Source: Alligator mississippiensis (taxonomy: Eukaryota; Chordata; Crocodylia; Alligatoridae). Taken from it: a DNA stretch of 64,000 nt. This document shows, in pieces, positions 23,901-35,900 of this stretch. The notes beneath the pieces were generated by a model, which saw only the letters and a program-made list of their open reading frames with translations, was not told the origin of the DNA and did not search any database. The first letter of the stretch is position 1. Every line of letters starts with the position of its first letter. A program made the translations under genes and the position numbers. The stretch covers positions 207,396,978 through 207,460,977 of the forward strand of contig NC_081828.1 in assembly GCF_030867095.1 (NCBI RefSeq), read 5' to 3'.

Positions 23901-26900
23901 ACTATAGCAACTAACAGTTCAGCCTTATTTGGCACACTTATTGTCATGTGTACCCAACCATGTTACTCTGTACAGCAGATCGGCTTCCCAATTTTTGTGT
24001 AAGCAGCTAGCAGAGCAGGATGTCTAGCTCTTCATTCAGTAAGATGTAGACAGGATGCCCTGCCTCAGATGCTGCTTTGTATTCTTGTCCTCGTAGTGCT
24101 TTTATCTTCCTGCAAAGGTACTATGGCATAGCAGCCTTTACCCTTTTTTTTAGACTGTTGCGGCCCAAGCACTGTTGAGTTAGGTTGGGTTGGGTTATAG
24201 GCAGGGATCCTGGTTTTCTTTGATTTAAGAAAAATCCCCAATTTTCAGTTGGAAAAAAAAAGAAAGGAACACCATATCCACAGTTTTTTGCTGTAAATGA
24301 AATGCCACTAATATAGATATAGTGGTGTTTCATTTTAATCACAGAAAAAAAGTGGATTTGGATTTACTTTTTTTTTTTTTTAACTGAAACTTGGGATTTT
24401 TTTTTTATTTTTATTTTTTTTTTTTGATCAGAGAAAACCAGGATCCCCAGTGATAGGGAAGCATATAAGCACAATGTCATAAAAATTGCTGTGGTGATGC
24501 AACCAGAGCTAACTTGTAACAGCGTTTTTTAGCCCTCTTAAGCCATAAGTAAGTTGTAACGTAGATGGCCTTAGTCTTTCACTGTTCTGAGAGGTCTTAG
24601 TAGTTCACATTTATAGCATGACTTCAAGGTGGCTGAATTAGACAGGCACCTTTTCCAGCAGCTAGCTAAGAGTGTAATCTTGCACAGCTGTAAGGACTCG
24701 TTTAACTCCTGAGGCTTTCAAACCTTTGATAAATCCCAGTGCAAATGGTAGGACGTTCTCAAGCAGGGATTCTGGAATGCAAGTTCCCATTAGAATCCAG
24801 ACTCGGCTTTCAGAGCAATTTATTTTTATCCCCTTGTGATAAATGGAGGGTTAAACTCTATTTAGTTGAGAGGTATTAAGAGAGCTTTACATTTTTCATA
24901 CAGTGACCCTATTCCTTAAACTGTCTGGCTATGCTAAATCAGTCTAGCTCAATAATATAATGTTCAGTCACCATTTTGTACTCTGCAAGTAATGGAAATT
25001 CTGAGTCCTGGGTGAACAACCTGACCTCAATCCTGAGATTACAGTGATTTTTTTTCTTCTAGTTTATAAGTGTTGCTGGTATACTTATTCCCTTCCCTAT
25101 TTATGTAAATATTTTAGCATTTTCTTAATGTTTGTCCTTATAACTAAATGAAAAAGTATGACTTGGGGAGTTCTGGATCATAATGCATGTTAGTCTACAG
25201 CAGTTGGAAAGACACAGCAGTAAACTGGAGTGGGGAGTTTGGTTGCCAAAGAAATTCAGAATCCCCATTGAATGTTACTGTCTGGTTTTCCCACTTTCAG
25301 TGAACAGGTAACTGAAATACTTCTAGCAGAGGGCCATTTTCCAAGTATAGCCAGGATATATGTGAGCTTGTACAAAGCTTTTGATACCTGTCAAAAGAGT
25401 AAGAGTATGAAGTGAAACCACAATTTATAGACTAGATGTATATTGTGCCATTTAACTGAAGACTTTTTTTATTTGCTTTTTTTCTAGGAAAATCTTCCTT
25501 GACTATTCAGTTCGTGGAAGGCCAGTTTGTTGATTCATATGATCCAACCATTGAAAACAGTAAGTAATTTTAAACTGCTTTCCAGGGAATTCTCTGAATG
25601 AAAACTCATCCTTTTTTGTATAATCTTAAAAGGGATTTCATGCAAATTGTTCATCCCTGTGAAGAATTTCATTAATCCCAATAACATTAAAGCTCACAAC
25701 TTCAATGTGAACAAGAGTTATCCTATGAAGTCTTCACATAGCAGATAATATTGCAATTTGTAATTGCAAAGAGGACAAAATTTACTTTGGGCAGGAAAGC
25801 TATTCAATATGAGGACTTAAAGTATATCCTAGTGGTTGTCTCATATATACAAATGTTCATATTAATTATCTTAGTATTAACAATAAGACCATCAGTCTAA
25901 TACAGATAAACTATCCAGGGACTTTTATATTTTAAATAAAGGTATGCAAACTCTGTGAAAAAGCTTCCAGAAAACTTAAATCTCTCAATTGAATAAGTAT
26001 CAAGTAAGTTTGCACTTATTACTTCCTCTACAGGAGCCCATCTAATTCTAAGAAAAATATTTAGTTAAACTGCAGGTAGTAATAGCTTAATTATTTTTCA
26101 GATTCAAGTAATAACATTTCCAGCAGTTTCATTGATGCTTACCAGAACTATCTGTTGTAGCTCTTCAAATCCATCCTTGTATTTCTGTTCTATTACAACA
26201 TTAAGTGAATCCATAATTTCATAGTTGGTAGGTTCGGAAGGGACCTGAGCAGATCATCAAGTCCGACCCCCTGCCATGGCAGGAAAAAGTACTGGGGTTA
26301 AACGACTCCAGCAAGGTGTTCATCTAACTTCCTCTTAAAGACCCCAAGGTTAGGAGCCAGCACCACTTCGCTTGGAAGTTGGTTCCAGGTCCTAGCTGCC
26401 CTGACAGTGACGTAGCACCTCCTGATGTCTAGCCTGAATCTACCCCCTGCCAGCTTGTGACCGTTATTTCTAGTCACTCCTGGTAGTGCTCGGGGGAACA
26501 GGGACTTCCCTCAATGCCTGCTGGTCTCCCCTGACTAGTTTGTAAATGGCCACTAGATCCCCCCCCTCAGCCTTCTCTTGTGGAGGCTGAACAGGTTCAG
26601 GTCCCGTAGCCTCTCCTTGTAGGGCCTGCCCTGCTGCCCCCTGATCATGCGGGTGGCCCTCCTCTGAACCCTCTCAATGCTGTCCATAACCCTCCTGAAG
26701 TGTGGCGCCCAGAACTGGACGCAGTACTCTAACTGCGGCCTGACCAATGCCGCATGGATGGGGAGGATCACCTCCTTGGATCTGCTTGAGATGCATCTGT
26801 GGATGCATGACAAGGTGTGGTTGGCCTTCCTGACCACGTCCCCACACTGTCGGCCCATGTTCGTTTTGGCATCAATAATGACTCCAAGATCTTTTTCTGC

Positions 26901-29900
26901 CTCTGCACTGACAAGAAGGGAGTTCCCCAGCCTGTAGGTATGCTGCTGGTTCTTCCTCCCCAGGTGCAGCACCTTGCACTTGTCAGTGTTGAAACCCATC
27001 CTGGTCTCATCTGCCCACCCCTGTAACCTGTCTAGGTCCAACTGCAGCCTATTCTTCCCTTCTAGCGTGCTTGTATCCCCCCACATCTTAGTGTCATCAG
27101 CAAATTTGAATAGGGTGCTTTTTACCCCCTTGTCCAAGTCACTGATGAAGATGTTGAACAGTACAGGTCCGAGGAGCAAGCCCTGGGGGACCCCACTGCC
27201 CTTATCCCTCCAGGATGAAAATGACTCATTCCACCACTACTCTCTGGGTGCAGCCCTCCAGCCAGTTAGCGACCCATTTGACTGTGTAGGTGTCGACGCC
27301 ACAGTCCCCTAGCTTTTTAATGAGAATGGGGTGAGAGACAGTGTTGAAGGCCTTCCTGAAGTCCAGAAAGACTATGTCCACTGCTACCCCTGTGTCTAAG
27401 GATTTTGTGACCTGGTCATAGAAGGCCACCAGGTTGGTCTGACAGGACCTGCCTCTAATGAACCCATGTTGGTTGCCCCTAAGCATAACCTCCAAAATCC
27501 AAAAAACCCTGAATGTTTTATATACTACATGCATAGTATTAAGAATTTAAGATTATTTAAAGATGCAAGCACAAAAATAACAGTTTGTTTCCTATTGGTT
27601 AGAATGAGTATTTTGATAAACTGCAAATAAAGGAAGAATCAAAGATACTATATCACGTTTATAGTCTCTTAGATCTTTAGATCAATCTGGGGAGACCTCA
27701 CTGAGTTTCTTTCCTTTAGTTTTGGTTCATGCAGATTCATTATACGTCTTGGCCAGGCTTGATCAGGCAATGTGAGAGGCAAAACTGTCAGCTGTCATGT
27801 GGCTTTGCTGATAGCAGACAGTGACCACTACCAGTGCCCTCAAGGCCCCAGACAGTATTTCCATTTTTCTCTCATAAAGCTAAGAGCTTTGAGCAGGACA
27901 CTTCTGTGTGATTCCTAGAGTCAGACAAGTCACTTGCCCCTGTAATGGGGAGGATTTCTCCTATTTGCATCTCTTGTATAAACATTGGTGAATTTAAACT
28001 AAGGTTTTTGATCAGGCTGTGATTCTCATTTAAGGTGCCATGGCACCCTGGGATGACTTGAGATCCTCTCAAAGGCGCCACAGAGTACTCAACCATGTTA
28101 TCATGTTTGTACACCTAAGTGCTTCACATGATAAAGCCAGAGTTTTCATATGCGAATCCACCGTGTTTAAAAACATTCTGTCCCGTTGTGGTCTTTTTTG
28201 AGTTCTTTGCAGCAGTAGAATTGCTCTGTTATCTTTCTGTAGTGAAAAGACAAGGGAAAGTGAAAAGCTGGCATTTTTAAGGGGGGGCCTCCATTCTAAA
28301 AAGGTTTAGAACCACCTGGACTAGTATCTGAAATTTTTGTCCTAAGTTTTGATTTTCTTGCACCATTTGTACTTGTATAACTGTCTGGGTTTTGCAAATT
28401 TGTTTACTCTTTCAGTATTCTTTTCACTTTTTCTGTTTGCAAAATCCTTCTGTAACATTTAACTACATGAGGGGTGGGAAATTAATTCAGCTAAAGGGTC
28501 ACTTAATGAGTTTTGGGGGGCCTGTTGAGTGGGCAGGCAGCAGCATCAGCTGTGGGCGCAGCCAGCAGGTTCGGGAGCCCTGAAGCAGAACCTCCCAGCT
28601 GTGTTGCAGCTGACGCTGCCACCTGTCCGGTGCGGGAGAAGCTCCTCCCTGGGTCCTCAGCTGTTGCTGCTAGCTTGGGCGGGAGTTTTCACTGCACTAG
28701 GAAGATGGCAATGTTAGCGCGCAGCTGATGCTGTTGCCTGCCCACTGCAGTGGAAGCCTTACTCGGGTCCACAGCTGATGCCGCAGTGTCAAGGGCTGAT
28801 GCTGCTGGGTGGAAGCAGTCCTAGCCACCGGGCTCCATGTGGCGGCCAGAGTTGCCACCTGCCTGCGGGCCAGATCCAGTGAGTTGGCGGCCTCCTACCC
28901 ACAGGCTGGATTGAATCTTTTGGGCTGAATCTGGCTCGCAGGATGTATTTTGCCTGTCTCTGAACTACATATTTGTAGTACTGTCCAAGAACACAAGACA
29001 CTGGGAAATGTAAAAACAGTTCTGTGCGTGTGTTATCATGCATCTCCCCTCACTTGCCCCTTCCTCCCTTTGCTCCATCTTCATTCTAGCAGAACCTATG
29101 ACATAATTTCAGGTCTGCAGTAAACAATATTATCTAAGAGAATAAGTGGGCTAGGTTCCTCCTTCACTACTAAAACTTCAAAACCTTTGACCAGGATTTC
29201 TACTGTCATGTCACACAAATAAATGGAAAATGCAAGCCAACAAAGGGGAATGTTGCTGGATGTGGTTTTATTGGTCCCTAAAGATTTAGTTACATTCATT
29301 TCTTTACTCTCTTATCACATATGTTAAATGCAGTGCACTGTTCTTGAACTGCCAGGGCTTCAGCATAAGTCAGCCCTACTAGATCATGAAACTTGGTAGG
29401 CCTTCCTGCCAAAGCCATGTAGCTTATCACTTGTTTTTATTCATACTTTTAAACTGTTTAACTGCTAAATTGTCAGTCACTTGTGACAGCTTGTTAACTG
29501 TTAGTAAAAGCCTCTACATTAAGCTCACACCCCATGTTCTAATTCACCCCCACTAGTTTGTTTTTTAATGTAAAACCCTTTTAGTTCATGAAAGGAAGAC
29601 TTCCATTGATGCATAGGAAGTTGCAAACCTTATCAAAGGTCTTGTTAACTCAAGGATTCGGGTTGTAGCTGTATTGGTCTACAGGCAGTAGGAATCAGAA
29701 CTCATGGCAGAGATGATATCTTTTATTAGACCAACTAGATATTGCTCAAAGCTGCCTCAATACAAGAGAAATCCCTTGTCCAGGAGAACATTCCATCACT
29801 CCATGCTTCTGTGAAATATGAAATATCATAAGAAGAAGGAAACATAATTCAACATGCTGCTCAACACTAGAGGTGCACCAATGCATCGTTCTGCTGTCAG

Positions 29901-32900
29901 ATCGGCACGGATATAAAGAAAATTGACTATATCAGAAATAGGCTTTTTTTGCCTGATGTGGATGAAAATGTGGCCGATTAAATGTCCCGTGCATGTGCGC
30001 AGCTGCAGTGTATGCAGGGTCAGGAGCGCAGCCTGGCAGCTTGGAGAGCTGTGTCCAGATGATAAGTCTGCTATAGGGGAAGGGACGTGGCAGTGGGGCA
30101 GATCAAAGCGCCCACAATGAGGGAGGGAATGGGGCTGGGGCAGGCTCTGCCCAGATGGGGTCGGCCAGGGTGCAGGATGGAGCCGTGGGTTGTCCGGGCG
30201 GGTGTGTGTGGGGGGGGGGGCAGGGTGGCTCCCACCGCTGTGTGCACCCAGGAGGGCATGGGGGGGGGGGCAGGCACGTGCCCCTGGATCTGCACAGGGT
30301 GGGGCAGGCTGCCGCTGCAGGCTGGGATCGGTGCTGGGCTCTTCCCAGCAGGGACTGGGCTGGGCTCGAGCCAGGTGGTGGCAGCCTTGGGAGTGGCATT
30401 GGGGGAGGCCTACAGTAAATGTTGGGGTGGCTGCAGCCCCCCCACTCCACCGTAGGCTCGTTCCCAGCACTGCTGCCGCCCAGCCCACACCAAGAAAAGC
30501 CCGGTGCAGCCCCGGCAGCTGACCTGCCCCATGCAGATCCAGGACCACGTGGCAACAAGCCTGTGTGCCGCAGCCGCCCCCCCGCCGTGCGCGCACCCCT
30601 CCCCCCCCACTCCCCCCCCTCCTCTGGTGTGCACAGCAGCAGAAGCCCCTGTCTCACTCCCTCACTGCAGGCGCCTCCCTTCCCCCACCCCTTCCACCAC
30701 AGCATACTTACCAGCTGGACACTGCTCTTCAAGCTGCCAGGCTGCATATCGGAAATCGGATTGGTATCAGCCGATATGCCTCCTTAAAAATCAGTTATCA
30801 GTATTGGCCCCAAAAATTTCTATCGGTACACCCCTACTTGACTCCAGACAACATCGAGGTAAATAAACTGTTCCAACTTTTATCTGAGCCTAATTTGCAC
30901 AAAATGAACTAGTCCAGCCAAGAGATCTTGCAACACTTTCAGCTCTCCTGTAAAATATGGATGGGTCGTTGGTTTCAGAAGGGACCTTTGTTTTGCTGCC
31001 TTTTCAGAATAGTGTAGTAAGAGTTACCTTTAGGGATGTGCAGAAGGCAAGGAGAGAAGGTCTGAAGGAAGATGAGAACCCCAGGAATGGGTTTGGAAGG
31101 TAATACCCTGCAGAAACTTTAGTTAATAATAATCAGTTGATAAGCTTGTGGGAATAACTTTCCTTTTCTTAACTGTCCATTTTAAGGATAATTGTCATCC
31201 TAAACCAGTTTTCTTGTGCAAACCTAATGGTCACTCCTGTGATACAAGAATCATCTTAAGGTCTCTTGAGAGCAGGGCAATTTGCTTTGAGCCAGGTTGG
31301 CTTGAGGTAAGTGACCACATCAAACAGCATGAGCTTTGTCTATATTAGGTTAGCAGTTGTGGGGTGCTGGTGTAGTAACCTGACTTGTTAATTTGAGCTT
31401 CGTTAATACTGGAGCCCCAGCCCCCTAGAGGCCCACTTAACTCGAGTTCTTACTGTCACTTAAGCTAAGGATCTGTATGCTCAGCAGTTGGGCTGGGGTA
31501 ATATTCACTTCAGTTCAAGCTAATACTGCAGTGATGACAAGGCTACAGACAGTAGCAGCCAGAAAAGGCTTACAGATGCAGAAACTTGATCCGTTTCATT
31601 TTTCTCTGACCAGGCCAGAGGAGCGGAGCACTAATGCAAAAGCCTCACGGATATCTACCAACAGTTCCCATACTAAGACTTGTGACCCCAGCTGTTGAAA
31701 AAGTTAAATGGGGTCCAGGTTGCACAGAAACAGAGCTACTAGAGCTGGGTTCTAACTTAGTGTGGTGGCTAGTTTGGTCAAAAAACAGCCAGAATCTAGG
31801 TTTCAGCCCTCTCCCAAAACTGGGAACTGTTTTCTCTGAACCTTCTTTCTCTTGCTCATGAGTGTACTTGAAAGCAACACCTGTCTGTGACATCCAATTT
31901 GATTTAAAGCGGGAAGACTGAATGCCCCAAATCCGCTTTTACAGATGGACTAGAGAAGGTGAAAGTCTGCTTCACTGTAGCTGCAGCTTTTTTCCCCCCA
32001 TGTTCAGGACATTACAAGAGCACTGCTCAAAATGAGTTTGAGCAGGAAGTGTAACAGATGAGTGCTGAGCTGTTTGGCTGATGTAGGTTGTTCTTGTCTT
32101 ACCAGCTTTATAGCACTGTCTTCTCCAAGCCTCCTGCTCCTATTACTTGGTAACTCCTCCAGTGTGTGTGTGGTTCCCTTCTTCTAGTCTGACACTGTTC
32201 ACTTCTAGTACTGAGGAAAATGTCTTTGATTTTAATATAGTCTGGTTTTCTAGAACAGTCTGAAAGATTTACCATCTGTTTCATCCCCTTCAGATAATTA
32301 TGTAAAAGCACATATGGAGGCTAGTGTTAATTTTCCAAGCTATTTAACTGCACAGTGCTATGATATGGTAGGGAAAAAATGCTTAGTGGGCTGGGTTTTG
32401 GTCCTCTTGAATACTCATATGGTTGCCTGTCCAAACAAGCTTGCTCTTGGGTTTTTCCTTTATCTTTTTGCATTCTGTTCTTGCTTCATTTGAAAATATA
32501 ATTGTTGTGTTCCTTGGACTCTTATTCTAAAAAAGGTAGATGACATGTTGGGGTGACATCAGATCATTACACAGAAACCCCCAGCTTTCAGGTGTGCTGA
32601 TAGATGCAGAACTTGCTGTACTTTGTAGTGAGGGCTGCATGTGAATATATACTGTTTGCAATCTCCAGCTACTGAAGTAGCATTAAACTATGTATTCAGA
32701 GGGTCTGTTGGTTTAGCTTGTAGTCTGGACTTTGTCATGGTCTACCTGCTTGCCCTAAATTTTGTGACTGGCTGCTCAAATTCAGCATTCTTCTTGTACA
32801 CAAGATTTAGCTGGAAGGGACCAGATCATTAGTCCAACTGGGGAATGAGCTTGTGACCTTGGTGTTATTGGCCATGTGTAGACGAAACAAGGGGCATGTG

Positions 32901-35900
32901 CACACGACACTTTAAAGCGGGTTAAATGCTTTTGCACCACTTTAATGGTGTTGGTGTTTGCCTGTCTCAGCAGCATATTGCACATTAATTCCAGCCGCTG
33001 TAGGAAATTGGCACCGTAATGTGCCTTAAATGACTTGGGGTGCAGCAAGCTAAAACTCCTTTGAGGAGTTTTAGTTTGCTGCCCCTACAGCCGCAGAGCG
33101 AAGTACCGGGCTTTGTGCAGCTCCATGGCTCTGTAGGAAGCCCTGCAGGCAGCCTGGCAGCAGCCTGGGAAAGCAGGCTCCACCCAAGAAAAGTAGTGAG
33201 CTTGACTTCCTCCTCCTCCTCCTCCTCCCCCCCCAAGCCTGCCTGAGCTGCCCCTGGGGACTGATGCTTCCCTCCACAGCTGTGGTGCCGCCCCCCCCCC
33301 CCCCGGACCACCCGAGTTGGGTGCCTGTGGGTATGTCTGCCTTGGGGGGGGGACCACTGCTGCTTGGGAGGAAAGCACTATCTTTCTCCCTCCCTCCCCC
33401 CCCCCCCCCCCCCCCCAGCAGCCCAGGGACCGCTCCGTCCACCGGCAGCTCGCCCTCCCCTCCCCGCTGGAGAGGCAGGTAAGGTGTGTGCACAACACAG
33501 GGGTTTAATTCGCCCTAATTTGAAGGGGTGTTTTTTAAAACCCACCACTTCAATTTAGGGCCCCCATTTCGTCTACACATGCCCATTATCACCACACTTT
33601 AACCAGCTGAGCTATTCTTTCCTCCTGCAGTGTCTTCAGATGCTCTTGACTTTCTTGGAGCCCAATGCCTTTTATTCTTTTCATCTTACTCAGTTGTTTA
33701 TGCTTTACTTTCAGTGTAGTGGAGAAATCCACACCATTTACCTCTTGGGGGTTATTAAAGGAGTAACTAAAAATGTTAGCAAATAAGTAAGGGACATGCA
33801 CCTTGCAGTATCTGGGGAAGCTGTTGGAAATGAGTCAGAAAATGTGAGACCTGTTTTTTGTAGCAGTGAAATAGTTAATGCTGCTGGCACCCTGTTTCTT
33901 TTAACTTCGTTCTTTCAAAATGATCTGCTTCCTGTCCTAATTTTGGCCCATAACATTGTACCAAAACACAGCCTTGACCTTAGCTCTGTGCTGTGTTGTC
34001 TGTAGTATTTACTCGCATGTTCCTGTTGACAGCTAGCTTAAATTACACTAACATTTACAGTTCTAGTACACCCCCAAGCAAGAAGTCGTTGAGTTAAGGC
34101 TATCACAGATCCTCTGTTCAGGATGTGCTTTGGCATTTCATGAAAGACAAATGATATTCTAATCTACAGTGGTACTGAATGTACTTCCTGATTGTGGATC
34201 AAATGTGCTGTGATGACTACATTTAGTTTAAAATAGTGGCATGACAGCTTCAAGTTGATTTTGATTCTCAGGATTATTTTTGTACACTTCAGAGTAATCT
34301 ACTTTAATTCCTTTGTGCCTGAAGTTATAGGTGGTTCACTCATTAGGTAGATTTGCAAAACTAGTCGCATTTGAACTAGCTTTAAACAGAAAAGCCTGTG
34401 TAAGTCTTTTGACACTGGCTGGCATTCAGGTAAGTCTGTTTCCATACAAATATATTATCACAGTGAGCTTCTCAAATCCTTCAAACAGGCTTGCTATTTA
34501 AGTGCTTAAGAAATCATTAGAGAGATTACAGCCCCGGATAATTTTTACCTTTAGTCTGTGCAGTTCTCATGTGGGGAAGACTTAAATGATATGCGGTATC
34601 TGCTATAAGCTAACCATAGATGTGGTAGTTCAGTTTAAGTCTCTTTTCTGTCACTTAAAAAAATAACGTTTTCACTAGCATCTGATCTGATGTCTATAAA
34701 ACTGGATGGGCATTGTGCTTTTTGTTCTGTTTGAATTCTGAAGTGCATTTCTCTTGTTTCTCCTAGCTTTTACGAAGTTGATCACCGTAAATGGGCAAGA
34801 ATATCATCTGCAGCTAGTAGACACAGCTGGCCAAGTAAGTGATCTTCTGTCTGAACCTTCTTTCAGAATGAAGACCTTGTGTTACTCCTCCAGTAGGATT
34901 AAACTGGCATTGAGCATGTTTTAAAAAAAACACAAAAATATTATGGTTCATTTGGATAAGAGGTTCTCTAAGACTTTACTTACAGCAGTAAAATACCTGC
35001 TAACTCATATGAATACAAATACTTTAGAAGAGCTACTGCAGAATAACTTATTTCCTTAAATTAGTAAAAAGGTTTAATGTTTGGGGTGAATAGAGAATCC
35101 TTAAAGTCTGTTGAGGACCTGTCAACTCAAACAATGTGGCTTTTTGCCCAGTGTTTGGGCAGGTGAGAGTGAATTCTGTAAATAGGCTGATTTATCAGTG
35201 TGAACTGGCAGGACTAAGTCATGGATAAGCAAAGGTTTGCATTATTGTATTCTGTAGTAGTGGTTAATAATAACAAGGGATTCGGGTTTTCAGTTTCCTA
35301 CTGAAAAAAAACATTGATTTTCCCTTTTACTTAAGAAAAATACAGATTTTTCATTTTAATGAAGAAACACACAGATTTTGCACTTTTGCAAAGCTCTCTG
35401 CAGGCTGGCAGAGTTCCTGCAAAGGGCTGGGGGGAGCGGGAAGAGGGCAGTCAGGCAGGGGTCGCCATGGTCACATGGCCTGCCCAGGCAGCCTGGAGAG
35501 CAGCTCCTGCAGGTAAGTCTGGCGGAGGGGGGGTGAGGATGGAGGCCCCAATAGGGAGGGAGGGAGGAAGGGAGTTGGGCGGGGCTGGGGTTGCTGCCCA
35601 GCTGGGCAGTGCTTGGGGCCCAAGGTTTCATAGTTTCATAGTTGGTAGGGTAGGAAGGTACCTAAGCAGATCATCGAGTCCAACGCTCTGCCATGGGCAG
35701 GAAAGAATGCTGGGGTCAAATGACCCTGGGTCTATCCGGGGGGGATGTCCCTGTCCCTGCTCAGAAAAATGGAAGCAAAGAATCTGTTAAAGAGGTTAGC
35801 TTGATCATCTGGTGCTACCACCAGATTTCCAAGCGTGTCCTGCAGAGGCCCCACGTTACTTGGTACCTTCTTTTTACCCCTGTATATTTAAAAATGTCAA

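Larger units (their letters stand above)
2904..25487 (+). other. RHEB: RHEB intron 1 (22.6 kb)
   Basis: GTGAGA donor and TCTAG acceptor. The transposons in it are listed separately. The stretches 2950-5900, 6250-7550, 10540-11100, 11360-12400, 13580-16500, 19780-19860, 20700-24190 and 24460-25487 look like unique intron sequence in which I see no gene. The short homopolymer near 21444 is the only other low-complexity tract of note. Confidence 0.9.
32870..33584. mobile_element. DNA transposon-like element with ATGTGTAGACGAAA inverted ends
   Basis: GGCCATGTGTAGACGAAAC at the left and, inverted, GGGCATGTGTAGACGAAATG at the right. A possible TTA duplication (TTA at 32866 and 33586) would fit PIF/Harbinger, but the offset is not exact. 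The interior holds a 23-bp hairpin (33037-33085), a CTCCTC repeat and two long C runs. No transposase frame. Confidence 0.7.
25560..34766 (+). other. RHEB: RHEB intron 2 (9.2 kb)
   Basis: GTAAGT donor and CCTAG acceptor. It contains a CR1 fragment, two hAT elements and a terminal-inverted-repeat element, listed separately. I see nothing in 25560-26210, 27540-27990, 28970-29640, 30840-32860 and 33590-34766 beyond ordinary AT-rich intron sequence. Confidence 0.9.

Noticed and set aside
26212..27534. Domesticated reverse transcriptase gene
   Set aside because: Frameshifted between 27180 and 27226, 5' truncated, and carrying a normal CR1 tail, so it is an ordinary dead CR1 copy.
29826..30747. 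Overlapping 214- and 256-codon frames
   Set aside because: Same reason: GC-rich palindromic core of family A copy 4.
33071..33498. Gly- and Pro-rich frames of up to 140 codons
   Set aside because: They read through poly-C/poly-G runs of a transposon.
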